From Bacillota bacterium (GTDB taxonomy: Bacteria > Bacillota_E > JAJZYS01 > JAJYTV01): DNA of 64,000 bases. The stretch's first letter is position 1. Each line of letters begins with the position of its first letter. The DNA lies in NCBI GenBank assembly GCA_021845645.1, contig JAJZVM010000018.1, forward strand, positions 11,775 to 75,774, read 5' to 3'. The translations under genes were made by a program, and so were the position numbers. Under the pieces are notes generated by a model. The model worked only from the letters and a program-made list of their open reading frames with translations, was not told where the DNA came from and ran no database searches. Positions 51,221 through 59,224 of the stretch are shown piece after piece.

Positions 51221-51940
51221 ATGGACGTGAAGAAGGAGTCGGTCCTGATCGTGGGCGCCGGGCCGGGACTTGGCCGGGCGCTCGGCTTCGCGTTCGCGCG
51301 CGCGGGCTGGCCCGTGGGGCTCACCGGGCGCTCGGAGGCTGTCGATGCGCTGGCCGGGGAGATCGACGGGGAGGGACTCGCCGCCCAGGCCCTGCGCTAC
51401 GATGCCGCCGACGAAAAGGCGGTGGCCGAGGCGGTCGCCGAGGCGCAGGCCGCGCTCGGCCCGATCGGCGTCCTTGTCTACAACGCGGGCAACATGGTGC
51501 GAGGCGACGTGCAGGAGATCGAACCGGACGCCTTCCGCGCCGCCTTCGCGGCGGGACCGTACGGCGCCTTCCTGCATGCGCGCGCGGTCCTGCCCGGCAT
51601 GCTCTCGCGGGGGGGAGGCTCGATCCTTTTCACCGGTGCCACTTCCGCCCTCAGGGCGCCCGCCCGGGCGCCGGCGTTCGCGGCGGCGAAGTTCGGCCTC
51701 AGGGGACTGGCCATGTCGCTCGCCCGCCGCTGGGGACCGGAGGGCATTCACGTGGCGCACGTCGTGGTGGACGGCGTGATCCGCACCCCCCGCAGCGCCA
51801 GCTATCTCGGCCCGGACGAGCCGGCGATCCTGCCCGACGACCTCGCCGCGGGCTACGTGGCGCTCGCTTTGCAGCCAAGGTCGGCGTGGACCTTCGAGCT
51901 CGACCTGAGGCCGGCGGGCGACGACATCGGCGACAACTGA
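51221..51940 (+). CDS. SDR-family protein with Phe in place of the catalytic Tyr
   Basis: The 239 residues have the cofactor motif IVGAGPGLGRALG, VYNAGN and a serine in LFTGATSALRAPAR. The YxxxK motif reads PAFAAAKFGLRGL, so Phe153 replaces the catalytic tyrosine while the lysine remains. Members of an atypical SDR subgroup share this change, and their activity is unclear. It follows the CoA-transferase gene and is probably co-transcribed. ATG 51221 directly follows a G-rich stretch. Confidence 0.82.
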   Translation: MDVKKESVLIVGAGPGLGRALGFAFARAGWPVGLTGRSEAVDALAGEIDGEGLAAQALRYDAADEKAVAEAVAEAQAALGPIGVLVYNAGNMVRGDVQEIEPDAFRAAFAAGPYGAFLHARAVLPGMLSRGGGSILFTGATSALRAPARAPAFAAAKFGLRGLAMSLARRWGPEGIHVAHVVVDGVIRTPRSASYLGPDEPAILPDDLAAGYVALALQPRSAWTFELDLRPAGDDIGDN

Positions 51941-52087
51941 GGAGGAGGAACCGGGTCGGGCGGCCTTTCGTCAGGGGCCTCCAGTGGCTAGGATGGGCTC
52001 GGCCAGGGAGGAACCGTTACGCCGTCGGGCGCAGACCCGGCCGACGGCGGCATGCGGTGTCCGGGAGGCCGGAAGGAGTCTTCCGTC

Positions 52088-53119
52088 GTGGTCATACCGG
52101 TGCTTAATCCGTCGACCGATCCACCGTACAATCTCGCGCTCGAGGAATACGCGCTCCGCAACCTCGACCCCGGGCGCGATTACCTGATCCTCTGGCAGAA
52201 CCGTCCGGCCGTGATCGTCGGGCGCTTCCAGAACACCGCCGAGGAAGTGAACCAGCCGTACGTCGACAGGCACGCGGTCTCCGTGGTGCGGCGGCTTTCC
52301 GGCGGCGGCGCGGTCTACCACGACCTCGGCAACCTGAATTTCACCTTCATCGTGAAGCGGGAACCCGGCGGCTTCAACGACTTCGACCGCTTCACCCTGC
52401 CCGTGCTCGAAACGCTCAGGTCCTTCGGCGTGCCGGCGGAGCGCTCATCGCGCAACGACCTCACCATCGAGGGGCGCAAGTTCTCGGGGAACGCCCAGTA
52501 CGTCAGCGGCGGTAGGCTGCTGCACCACGGCACCATCCTGTTCGATTCGGATCTGGACGCGGTGGCCGACGTCCTGCGCGTGCAGCCGGACAAGATCGAG
52601 AGCCACGGCGTCAAGTCGGTGCGCTCGCGCGTCACCAACGTACGCCCGTATCTGCCGGGGGACATCGACCTTGATGCCTTCGCCGCCCGCCTGACCGAGG
52701 AGCTGGGGCGGCACGGCGGCGGTCTGGGCCCATCCTACCGGCTCGGCCCGCAGGACGAGCTGGGCGTGGGCCAACTGATGGACGAGCGCTATGCCAACTG
52801 GGAGTGGAACTACGGCGACTCGCCGGACTTCGCGCTCAAAGCCAGGCGGCGGTTCGCCCAGGGAAGCGTGGAGATCCGCCTCGACGTGCACGAGGGACGC
52901 ATCCGGGACTGCCGCATCTACGGCGACTTTCTCGGCAGCAGGGATATCGGGGAGCTCGAGCGGACCTTGCGCGGTGAGCGCTTCGCCTTGCAGAACCTGA
53001 GGGAGACGCTCGCGGCTCAAAGCGTGCAGGAGTACTTCGGCGGCATCGGTACGGAGGAGATCGTGGATCTCCTGTTCGGCGTGGAGGAAACGGGAGCCGG
53101 ACCGTCCGCGGGCCGCTGA
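52088..53119 (+). CDS. lplA: Lipoate-protein ligase A family protein
   Basis: This 343-residue protein of the LplA/LipB fold has the lipoate-binding motif RRLSGGGAVYHDLGNLNFTF, the catalytic lysine region GRKFSGNAQYV, LHHGTILFDSDL and a C-terminal accessory domain (about 250-330). It activates lipoate to lipoyl-AMP and attaches it to lipoyl domains. AAGGAG is nine bases before GTG 52088. No lipoyl-accepting protein (GcvH, E2 or LbpA) is visible in the window. In sulfur oxidisers LplA-like ligases serve the sHdr pathway, but this Hdr locus is not of the sHdr type, so linkage is speculative. Confidence 0.9.
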   Translation: MVIPVLNPSTDPPYNLALEEYALRNLDPGRDYLILWQNRPAVIVGRFQNTAEEVNQPYVDRHAVSVVRRLSGGGAVYHDLGNLNFTFIVKREPGGFNDFDRFTLPVLETLRSFGVPAERSSRNDLTIEGRKFSGNAQYVSGGRLLHHGTILFDSDLDAVADVLRVQPDKIESHGVKSVRSRVTNVRPYLPGDIDLDAFAARLTEELGRHGGGLGPSYRLGPQDELGVGQLMDERYANWEWNYGDSPDFALKARRRFAQGSVEIRLDVHEGRIRDCRIYGDFLGSRDIGELERTLRGERFALQNLRETLAAQSVQEYFGGIGTEEIVDLLFGVEETGAGPSAGR

Positions 53120-53126
53120 GCGTCCC

Positions 53127-53160
53127 TGGCCGGCCATGGCACGGCAGCCGTGGCCGGTCG
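53127..53160. terminator. Hairpin between lplA and the thioesterase gene
   Basis: Two 14-base arms (53127-53140 and 53147-53160) pair with G-T wobbles around ACGGCA. The site lies between convergent genes and could work in both directions. Confidence 0.5.
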
Positions 53161-53174
53161 CGTTTCAGCGGCGG

Positions 53175-53606
53175 TCAGGCGGGGACGGGCTTCGGCAGGT
53201 TGTCGGCGTAGATCATGGTGGCATGGGCCGTCGCGACCGCCGTGCCACCAGGCAGCCGCACCGCGGCGTCCACTTCCGCCATGCGGCGGTCGTGGCGCCG
53301 TACGTCGGCCGTCACCACCAGCTCCGCCCCCGGCCGCACCGGCACGATGTAGCGCACCTCGAGACGCGCGGTCAGGGCGGTACGGCCGAGGCTCGCGACG
53401 GCCCAGCCCAGGGCCTCGTCCATCATGGTCGCCAGGAGGCCGCCGTGCGCGAGCCCCTTCCACCCCGTCCAGGCCGGATCCAGCTGACAGCCACCTTCCA
53501 CGCGGCCCGGTTCGAGGACCTGGAAGCTGAGGTGCATGCCGTCCGGGTTGTGGCTGCCGCAGGCGAAGCATCCTTCGAGGTCATGGTTTTCCTCGGGTGT
53601 AGGCAT
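53175..53606 (-). CDS. PaaI-like hot-dog thioesterase
   Basis: This single hot-dog protein has 143 residues. GCFACGSHNPDGMHLSF and LAHGGLLATMMDEALGWA are the hallmark segments, with the active-site HGG and the helix aspartate. It is predicted to hydrolyse an acyl- or aryl-CoA thioester. ATG 53606 follows AGAGGGA; a longer in-frame extension runs through the divergent promoter region and is not credible. It is transcribed away from the GltD/2-oxoacid oxidoreductase operon. Confidence 0.85.
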   Translation of the reverse strand: MPTPEENHDLEGCFACGSHNPDGMHLSFQVLEPGRVEGGCQLDPAWTGWKGLAHGGLLATMMDEALGWAVASLGRTALTARLEVRYIVPVRPGAELVVTADVRRHDRRMAEVDAAVRLPGGTAVATAHATMIYADNLPKPVPA

Positions 53607-53703
53607 GGTCGTTCCCTCTTTCTCGTGTCCAAGTTCCAGCATAGCGCCCCGTAAGGTCCCGCGCAGGGTCCGGGCGAACGACCCGCCGCGCCAAGCGCCT
53701 TGG

Positions 53704-53721
53704 CCATTAGGGTCCCAATGG
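53704..53721. promoter_or_regulatory. Palindrome in the divergent promoter region
   Basis: CCATTAGGGTCCCAATGG has eight paired bases on each side, apart from one unpaired A. It lies 98 bases from the thioesterase start and 173 from the GltD-like start, and could be an operator for either. No known consensus was matched. Confidence 0.3.
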
Positions 53722-53893
53722 ACGTATGCGCCCTCACGCACCCTCACTAAGATCAGTGCGATAGGACCGGACCGAGGGCACAAGGGGAGCGTGGGCCGCC
53801 CAGGGCGGGCAGAGTCCCTGAAGCTCCGAGCCGGTCCCCCCGCCGTTGCGGCCGATGGGGGCCCATGGCGAGGCGCAAGAGGGGGATTCATCC

Positions 53894-55225
53894 ATGCAGC
53901 AGGTCCGTTCGCGGTTCGGCGAACTTCGTCCACCGCTAAGAGGGCCGGAGGAAGCCGCATTCGAGGCGCAGCGGTGCCTCTTCTGCGGCGACGCCTACGC
54001 CAAGGCGCCATGTACCGTCGCGTGCCCGGCCGATATCGACGTGCCGGGATTCATCCGCGCCATCGCGGACGGAAGCCGCGACCAGGCGGCCGACATCATT
54101 TTTGCGGAGAATCCCGTGGGGGGCAGCTGCGCCCGCGTCTGTCCGACGCAGGAACTCTGCGAGGGCGCCTGCGTGCTGAACCACGACGGGGAGCGGCCGG
54201 TCTCGATCGCTCGCCTGCAGCGTTACGCCACCGACTCCCGGCTGATGCAGGGACACCCGTCGCCTGCGGCTCCGGCGAGCGCTGGCGGCAAGGTGGCCGT
54301 GATCGGCGCCGGGCCGAGCGGGCTCGCGTGCGCGAGCGTGCTGCGGAGTCTGGGGCTCTCGGTGACCGTCTTCGATGCGCGCGCGGCCGTGGGCGGCCTC
54401 GTGCGCTACGCGATCGCTCCGTATCGCCTGTGGGCCTCGCCATTGGACGAGGAGGCCCAGCAGCTGATCGCTCGCGGTGTCGACTTCCAGCTCGGCCGGG
54501 CCATCGATGGGCCGGAGGCGCTGCACGCGCTCGAACAGGAGTACGACGCCATCTACCTCGGCGTGGGACTCGGTGAGGACACCATGCTCGACCTGCCGGG
54601 CAAGGACCTTCCCGGCGTGCATGCGGCCCTGCCGTGGATCGAGGCGCTCAAGGGGGGCGAGATGCCGCCGCTCGGCGAGCGCGTCGCCGTGATCGGCGGC
54701 GGCAACACGGCGATCGACGTCGCCCGCGAGGCCATGCGGCTTGGCGCCCGCGAAGTGACCATGCTCTACCGCCGCACGCAGGCCGAGATGCCGGCGTACG
54801 GCTTCGAGGTCGAGGAGGCCGCCGAGGAAGGCGTGCGCTTCCTCTGGCTGACGATCCCCGTGGCCTACGTCGGCAAGGGGCACGTCGAAGGGGTCACCTG
54901 CCGCTACGCGCGGCTGTCGGAGCCCGACCAGTCCGGCCGGCGCCGCCCCGAGGAGGTTCCCGGCACCGACTTCGTCTTCCCGTGCGACACGGTCATCACG
55001 GCGCTCGGCCAGAACCCGCGCAAGACGTTCCTCGGCTGGATCGAGGGACTCGAACTCAAGGGCGGCCGCATCGTGGTGGACGGGGAGACGGGGCAGACGG
55101 GCAACCCCAAGTATTTTGCCGGCGGCGACGCGGTGAACGGCGGCGCCACGGCGGTCGAGGCCGTGCGCGAGGCCAAGCGCGCGGCGCTGGCGATCGCGCG
55201 GCGGCTGGAGGGGGTCACGGCATGA
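53894..55225 (+). CDS. GltD-like NAD(P)H-dependent flavoprotein
   Basis: The 443 residues comprise an N-terminal iron-sulfur domain (Cys28, Cys31, Cys40, Cys44 and the CARVCPTQELCEGAC motif), an FAD site near 134 (VIGAGPSGLACA) and an NADPH site near 264 (VIGGGNTAIDVAREAM). Glutamate synthase needs a GltB partner, which is absent. The stop overlaps the 2-oxoacid oxidoreductase gamma gene by ATGA. It therefore probably shuttles electrons between ferredoxin or the oxidoreductase and NAD(P). It resembles the module inserted in the HdrA protein at 33824. GAGGGGG precedes the ATG. Confidence 0.88.
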   Translation: MQQVRSRFGELRPPLRGPEEAAFEAQRCLFCGDAYAKAPCTVACPADIDVPGFIRAIADGSRDQAADIIFAENPVGGSCARVCPTQELCEGACVLNHDGERPVSIARLQRYATDSRLMQGHPSPAAPASAGGKVAVIGAGPSGLACASVLRSLGLSVTVFDARAAVGGLVRYAIAPYRLWASPLDEEAQQLIARGVDFQLGRAIDGPEALHALEQEYDAIYLGVGLGEDTMLDLPGKDLPGVHAALPWIEALKGGEMPPLGERVAVIGGGNTAIDVAREAMRLGAREVTMLYRRTQAEMPAYGFEVEEAAEEGVRFLWLTIPVAYVGKGHVEGVTCRYARLSEPDQSGRRRPEEVPGTDFVFPCDTVITALGQNPRKTFLGWIEGLELKGGRIVVDGETGQTGNPKYFAGGDAVNGGATAVEAVREAKRAALAIARRLEGVTA

Positions 55226-55788
55226 TCGAGGTGCGCTGGCATGGCCGCGGTGGCCAGGGTGCCAAGACGGCATCGCATGTTCTGGCGGTGGCGTATCTCA
55301 AGGAGGACAAATCGGTCCAGGCGTTCCCGGAGTACGGCCCGGAGCGCAGCGGCGCGCCGATGCTCGCCTATACCCGCGTCGACGACCGCCCCATCCGGCG
55401 GCACTGCGCGGTGACGCAGCCGGACATCGTCGTGGTGCTGGACCCCAGTCTGACGCGCGAGGTGCCCGTGACGAGCGGGCTCAGGCAGGACGGCATGCTG
55501 CTGTTGAACGTCGCCGACCCCGGCGAGGCCGAAGAGGTGGCCAAGACCTACCAGGGCCAGGTGCTCGGGGTGACGGCGGACCAGCTCGCGAAGGAAGCCG
55601 GAACGCGCTTTCCCAACGTGGTCCTGCTCGGCGCCTACGCCGGCTGGGTCGGCACGCCGTCGCTCGAGCACATGGAAGAGGCGCTCGTCGAAGTGATGGG
55701 TCACCTGCCGGCCAAGGCGAAGGACGCCTCGGTGCGCGCCATGGCGGCGGGTTACGCGGCAGGGGAAAGGGGTAGGGCCGATGGCTAG
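55222..55788 (+). CDS. 2-oxoacid:ferredoxin oxidoreductase, gamma subunit
   Basis: The 188-residue gamma (PorG/KorC-type) subunit has the signature EVRWHGRGGQGAKTASHVLA and the EYGPERSGAPMLAYTRVDD segment. It is one of four subunits that oxidatively decarboxylate pyruvate or a related 2-oxoacid to acyl-CoA. Start overlaps the GltD-like stop and the end overlaps the delta gene by eight bases, so the operon is tightly coupled. Confidence 0.92.
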   Translation: MIEVRWHGRGGQGAKTASHVLAVAYLKEDKSVQAFPEYGPERSGAPMLAYTRVDDRPIRRHCAVTQPDIVVVLDPSLTREVPVTSGLRQDGMLLLNVADPGEAEEVAKTYQGQVLGVTADQLAKEAGTRFPNVVLLGAYAGWVGTPSLEHMEEALVEVMGHLPAKAKDASVRAMAAGYAAGERGRADG

Positions 55789-56116
55789 CGAGCGCCAGAC
55801 CGCGATCCTGCGTCCAGGCGGCGTCGTGCTGCCCGGCGACATCGAGCGGCCGCGCACCGGCGGCTGGCGCACTGGCGTCAAGCCATCCGTGGACCTGGCG
55901 CTCTGCGTCGACTGCCTGCTCTGCTGGATCCACTGCCCCGACACTGCGGTCCAGCAGAAGCAAGGGGTCTTCCAGGGCTTCGACTACGACCTCTGCAAGG
56001 GTTGCGAGGTCTGTTCCGAGGTCTGTCCCACAGGGGCGATCCAGATGGTGGCCGAGGCGACGCCGCTCGATTCGCGAGGCGTCGTCCTGCCGGAGGGGGG
56101 CAGACGAGATGGCTAA
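55781..56116 (+). CDS. 2-oxoacid:ferredoxin oxidoreductase, delta (ferredoxin) subunit
   Basis: This 111-residue dicluster ferredoxin subunit has motifs CVDCLLCWIHCPD and CKGCEVCSEVCPTGAI. The loop between clusters (VQQKQGVFQGFDYDL) matches PorD-type subunits. It carries electrons from the thiamine centre of the beta subunit to ferredoxin or to the GltD-like protein. The alpha gene begins inside its last codons. Confidence 0.92.
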   Translation: MASERQTAILRPGGVVLPGDIERPRTGGWRTGVKPSVDLALCVDCLLCWIHCPDTAVQQKQGVFQGFDYDLCKGCEVCSEVCPTGAIQMVAEATPLDSRGVVLPEGGRRDG

Positions 56117-57293
56117 GACGATGCTGGGCGTCGAGGTGCTCACCGGCGGCGAGGCCACGGCGCATGCGATGCGCCAGATCCGCCCCGACGTGGTGCCCGT
56201 CTATCCGATCACGCCGCAGACGCCGATCATCCAGACGTTCAGCCGCTTCGTCGCCGACGGCATGGTCGACACGGTGCTCCTGCAGGTGGAGTCCGAGCAC
56301 TCGGCGATGAGCGCCGCGGTGGGCGCCGCGCTGGCGGGTGCGCGCACGATGACGGCCACCGCCTCGCAGGGGCTCGCCCTCATGGTGGAGATCATCTACA
56401 TCGCAGCGGGCCTCAGGGCGCCGATCGTCATGGCGGTCGGCAACCGTGCGCTCTCGGCGCCGATCAACATCCATGGCGACCACTCGGACGGCATGCTGGC
56501 GCGCGACAGCGGCGCCGTGCAGATCTTCGCCGAGAACGCGCAGGAGGCGTACGACCTGATGGTCATGGCGCCGCGTGTCGCGGAGCACCCGGCGGTCCTG
56601 CTGCCGGTGCTGGTCGGGCAGGACGGCTTCAGCGTCACGCACAGCGCGGAGAATGTGGCCCTGCTGCGCGACGAGGAGGTCCAGGACTTCGTCGGACCCT
56701 ACGAGATCCCGTACCCGTTGCTCGGGGAGCGCCCGAGCAGCCAGGGACTCTTCGCCATGCCCGACGCCTACTACGAGATCAAGGTGCGCCAGGTCCAGGC
56801 TCTCGAGGCCGCGGAGCAGGTCTTCGCCGACATCGCCAGGGCCTACGCGCTGCGTTTCGGCCGTCATCTCGGCGCCATCGACGCCTACCGCATGGAGGAC
56901 GCGGAGCGCGCCATCGTCCTGATCGGCTCGACCGCGGGCACCGCGAAGGACGTGGTCGACGAGCTGCGCGAGCGCGGCGAGAAGGTCGGCCTCGTGGTGC
57001 TGCGCCTCTTCCGCCCCTTCCCGCACAAGGCGCTCGCGGATGCCCTGGGCGGCGTGCAGCGCGTGGCGGTCCTCGACCGCGCCGCGGCGCCCGGCACCTT
57101 CCCGCCGCTCTTCGCCGACATCCGCGCCGGATACGCTGGCTCGGCGGAGCTCAGGAGCTACGTCTACGGTCTGGGCGGCCGCGACACGGCGCCGCAGGAC
57201 ATCGAGAAGGTCTTCGCCGAGTTGCGGCGGCCTGCCCACGGCGGCATCCGCTACCTCGGCCTCACGGGGGAGGATCAGCATGGCGAGTCTTAA
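56109..57293 (+). CDS. 2-oxoacid:ferredoxin oxidoreductase, alpha subunit
   Basis: The 394 residues include VVPVYPITPQTPIIQTFSRF, LQVESEHSAMSAAVGAALAG, TASQGLALMVEIIYIAAGLR and the RALSAPINIHGDHSD stretch, all typical of pyruvate or ketoisovalerate oxidoreductase alpha chains. A C-terminal transketolase-like domain contains VLIGSTAGTAKDVVDELRE. Gene order gamma-delta-alpha-beta is that of archaeal/Thermotoga-type pyruvate oxidoreductase. Substrate choice between pyruvate and branched 2-oxoacids is not certain. Confidence 0.92.
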   Translation: MAKTMLGVEVLTGGEATAHAMRQIRPDVVPVYPITPQTPIIQTFSRFVADGMVDTVLLQVESEHSAMSAAVGAALAGARTMTATASQGLALMVEIIYIAAGLRAPIVMAVGNRALSAPINIHGDHSDGMLARDSGAVQIFAENAQEAYDLMVMAPRVAEHPAVLLPVLVGQDGFSVTHSAENVALLRDEEVQDFVGPYEIPYPLLGERPSSQGLFAMPDAYYEIKVRQVQALEAAEQVFADIARAYALRFGRHLGAIDAYRMEDAERAIVLIGSTAGTAKDVVDELRERGEKVGLVVLRLFRPFPHKALADALGGVQRVAVLDRAAAPGTFPPLFADIRAGYAGSAELRSYVYGLGGRDTAPQDIEKVFAELRRPAHGGIRYLGLTGEDQHGES

Positions 57294-58251
57294 GCAGCTG
57301 GCCCTGCGCGAGGAGGAGAGGCCGCGCTTCACCGGCGGTCACTCGCTGTGCGCGGGCTGCGGCATCCCGACCATCGTCCGCACGGTGCTCGACTCCATCC
57401 CGGGCCCGGTGGTCGCCGTGAACGCCACCGGCTGTCTCGAGGTGGCCACCACGCGCTTCCCGTTCACCGCCTGGGGCGTGCCGTGGCTGCACGTCGCGTT
57501 CGAGAACGCGGCAGCCGTGGCGAGCGGCGTGGAGGCGGCCTACCGCTCGATGGTGCACCGCGGCAAGCTCTCGGGCGAGCGCGTCACGATCGTCGTGTTC
57601 GCCGGCGACGGCGGCACCTACGACATCGGGCTGCAGGCTCTTTCGGGGGCTCTCGAGCGCGGTCACCGCTTCCTCTACGTGTGCTACGACAACGAGGCCT
57701 ACATGAACACCGGCATCCAGCGCTCGGGCGCCACGCCGTTCGCCGCCTCCACGACGACGAGCCCGGTCGGCAGCGTCGGCCGTGGCAAGGCCGAGACGCG
57801 CAAGGACCTCACCGCGATCGTCGTCGCCCACCACATCCCCTATGCCGCGCAGGCGTCGACGTCGCACTGGCAGGACCTCAGCGTCAAGGTGGAGCGGGCG
57901 GTGGCGCAGGAGGGACCGAGCTTCCTCAACGTGCTCTCCACCTGCCCGCCGGGCTGGGGCCACGACGCGCGGGACGGCGCCAGGCTCGCCCGCCTCGCGG
58001 TCGAGAGCCGCTACTGGCCTCTCTTCGAGGTGGTCGAGGGGCACTACCGCCTGACGCACCACCCGGCCCACCCGACAGCCCTCGTGGAGTGGCTCGAGAT
58101 GCAGAAGCGCTTTGCGCACCTGCGCGGCATCCAGAGCGTCGACCTCGAGTCCATGATCGAGCGCGAGATCATGTCGCAGTGGCAGGAGCTCGAGCGCCGT
58201 ACGCAGGAGTCGCGGAGCTGGTTCGAGGAGCGGGAGAGCGAATCCGCCTGA
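57280..58251 (+). CDS. 2-oxoacid:ferredoxin oxidoreductase, beta (thiamine diphosphate) subunit
   Basis: This 323-residue subunit binds thiamine diphosphate: GHSLCAGCGIPTIVRTVL, the GDGGTYDIGLQALSGALERG motif with GDG, and YDNEAYMNTGIQRSGATP. Two C-terminal cysteine-containing stretches (LSTCPPGW and the earlier VNATGCLEV) fit the cluster-binding cysteines of PorB. It overlaps the alpha gene by 14 bases. A classical terminator with a T-run follows. Confidence 0.93.
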   Translation: MASLKQLALREEERPRFTGGHSLCAGCGIPTIVRTVLDSIPGPVVAVNATGCLEVATTRFPFTAWGVPWLHVAFENAAAVASGVEAAYRSMVHRGKLSGERVTIVVFAGDGGTYDIGLQALSGALERGHRFLYVCYDNEAYMNTGIQRSGATPFAASTTTSPVGSVGRGKAETRKDLTAIVVAHHIPYAAQASTSHWQDLSVKVERAVAQEGPSFLNVLSTCPPGWGHDARDGARLARLAVESRYWPLFEVVEGHYRLTHHPAHPTALVEWLEMQKRFAHLRGIQSVDLESMIEREIMSQWQELERRTQESRSWFEERESESA

Positions 58252-58261
58252 CGAACGAAGC

Positions 58262-58300
58262 CGCCCCGGTGGGAAGCTCTTCCCGCCGGGGCGTTTTCTT
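58262..58300 (+). terminator. Classical rho-independent terminator
   Basis: A 14-bp stem (58262-58275 with 58280-58293, one G-T pair) closes loop GCTC and is followed by TTTTCTT. It ends the GltD/2-oxoacid oxidoreductase operon. Confidence 0.9.
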
Positions 58301-58357
58301 CGGGCAGGAATTCACCCTGGCCGGTCGGAAGACTTGGACAGCGAGGAGTGTGGTCAC

Positions 58358-59224
58358 TTGCGGCTCGGTACGGTCATGGGCGACACGGGACCCTTTGTGG
58401 TGGCTTCGGTCGGCGACTTCTGGTACGACCTGCGTCAGATCCTGCCCGCGGGCGATGGGCGCGCCTGCGACATGAAGGCCCTGATCGCGGCCTGGCCCGA
58501 GCTCGGGTCGCAGGTAGCCGAGACGTTGGCCTCGTCCGGGCCGCAGGGCGTGCCGGCCAGACCCGAAAGGCTCCTTCCCCCTGTTCGGGAGCCGCGCCGC
58601 ATCCTCTGCATCGGCCGCAATTACGCCGCCCACGCGATCGAGCAGCACGCGGTCGTGCCCAAGGCCCCGGAGATCTTCCTCAAGCTCCCGTCGACGCTGG
58701 TCGGTCCCTACGACGACATCGTTCTGCCACGGGAGGTGCCCGAGGTGGACTACGAGGCGGAACTCGTCGTGGTGATCGGCCGCGGCGGCAGGCGCATCGC
58801 CCGCGAGCAGGCGATGGACGCGGTCTTTGGCTGGACCGTCGGCAACGACGTGTCGGTGCGGCCGCTCCAGCATCGCGGCACGCAGTGGACGCCCGGTAAG
58901 AACTTCGATCGCAGTGCACCGCTCGGACCCTACATCGTGACGCGCGACGAGCTTGCCGACCCGCGGGACTGCCGGGTGCACTCGGAGCTCGCGGAGGGCG
59001 AGATGCAGACGGGATACGTGCGGACGATGCTGTTCGATATCGCCACGTTGATCGAGGACATCTCTCGCTTCACGACGCTCGAACCGGGCGATCTGATCTT
59101 CACCGGTACGCCGCCGGGCGTGGGCGAGGCGAAGACGCCGCCGCGCTGGCTACGGCCCGGCGACGTCCTCGTCAGCGCGGTCGAGGGCGTCGGCGCCCTG
59201 AGGAACCGCTGTGTCGTCGACTGA
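58358..59224 (+). CDS. Fumarylacetoacetate hydrolase-family protein
   Basis: The 288 residues start at TTG 58358 with GAGGAGTG upstream (RLGTVMGDTGPFVVASVGDF). FAH hallmarks are ILCIGRNYAAHAIEQ, KLPSTLVGPYDDIVLP, the metal ligand glutamates in EVDYEAELVVVIGRGG, GNDVSVRPLQ and IFTGTPPGVGEAKTP. Family members cleave C-C bonds of beta-diketo acids or decarboxylate/hydrate 2-oxoacids in aromatic and sugar catabolism. Its stop lies inside the start of the GlcD-GlcE gene, so a shared pathway is likely. Confidence 0.9.
   Translation: MRLGTVMGDTGPFVVASVGDFWYDLRQILPAGDGRACDMKALIAAWPELGSQVAETLASSGPQGVPARPERLLPPVREPRRILCIGRNYAAHAIEQHAVVPKAPEIFLKLPSTLVGPYDDIVLPREVPEVDYEAELVVVIGRGGRRIAREQAMDAVFGWTVGNDVSVRPLQHRGTQWTPGKNFDRSAPLGPYIVTRDELADPRDCRVHSELAEGEMQTGYVRTMLFDIATLIEDISRFTTLEPGDLIFTGTPPGVGEAKTPPRWLRPGDVLVSAVEGVGALRNRCVVD

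Noticed and set aside
48442..51324. A 960-residue minus-strand frame joining the MFS gene with sequence opposite the CoA-transferase
   Set aside because: Only the C-terminal 400 residues look like protein; the rest is antisense to a well-supported CoA-transferase gene and lacks its own start signals.
24898..58329. Additional copies of the TetR-type palindrome at 24898-24911 and 58316-58329
   Set aside because: Only one half-site (CCGACCGG or CCGGTCGG) matches; such eight-base GC words are expected repeatedly by chance in DNA of this composition.
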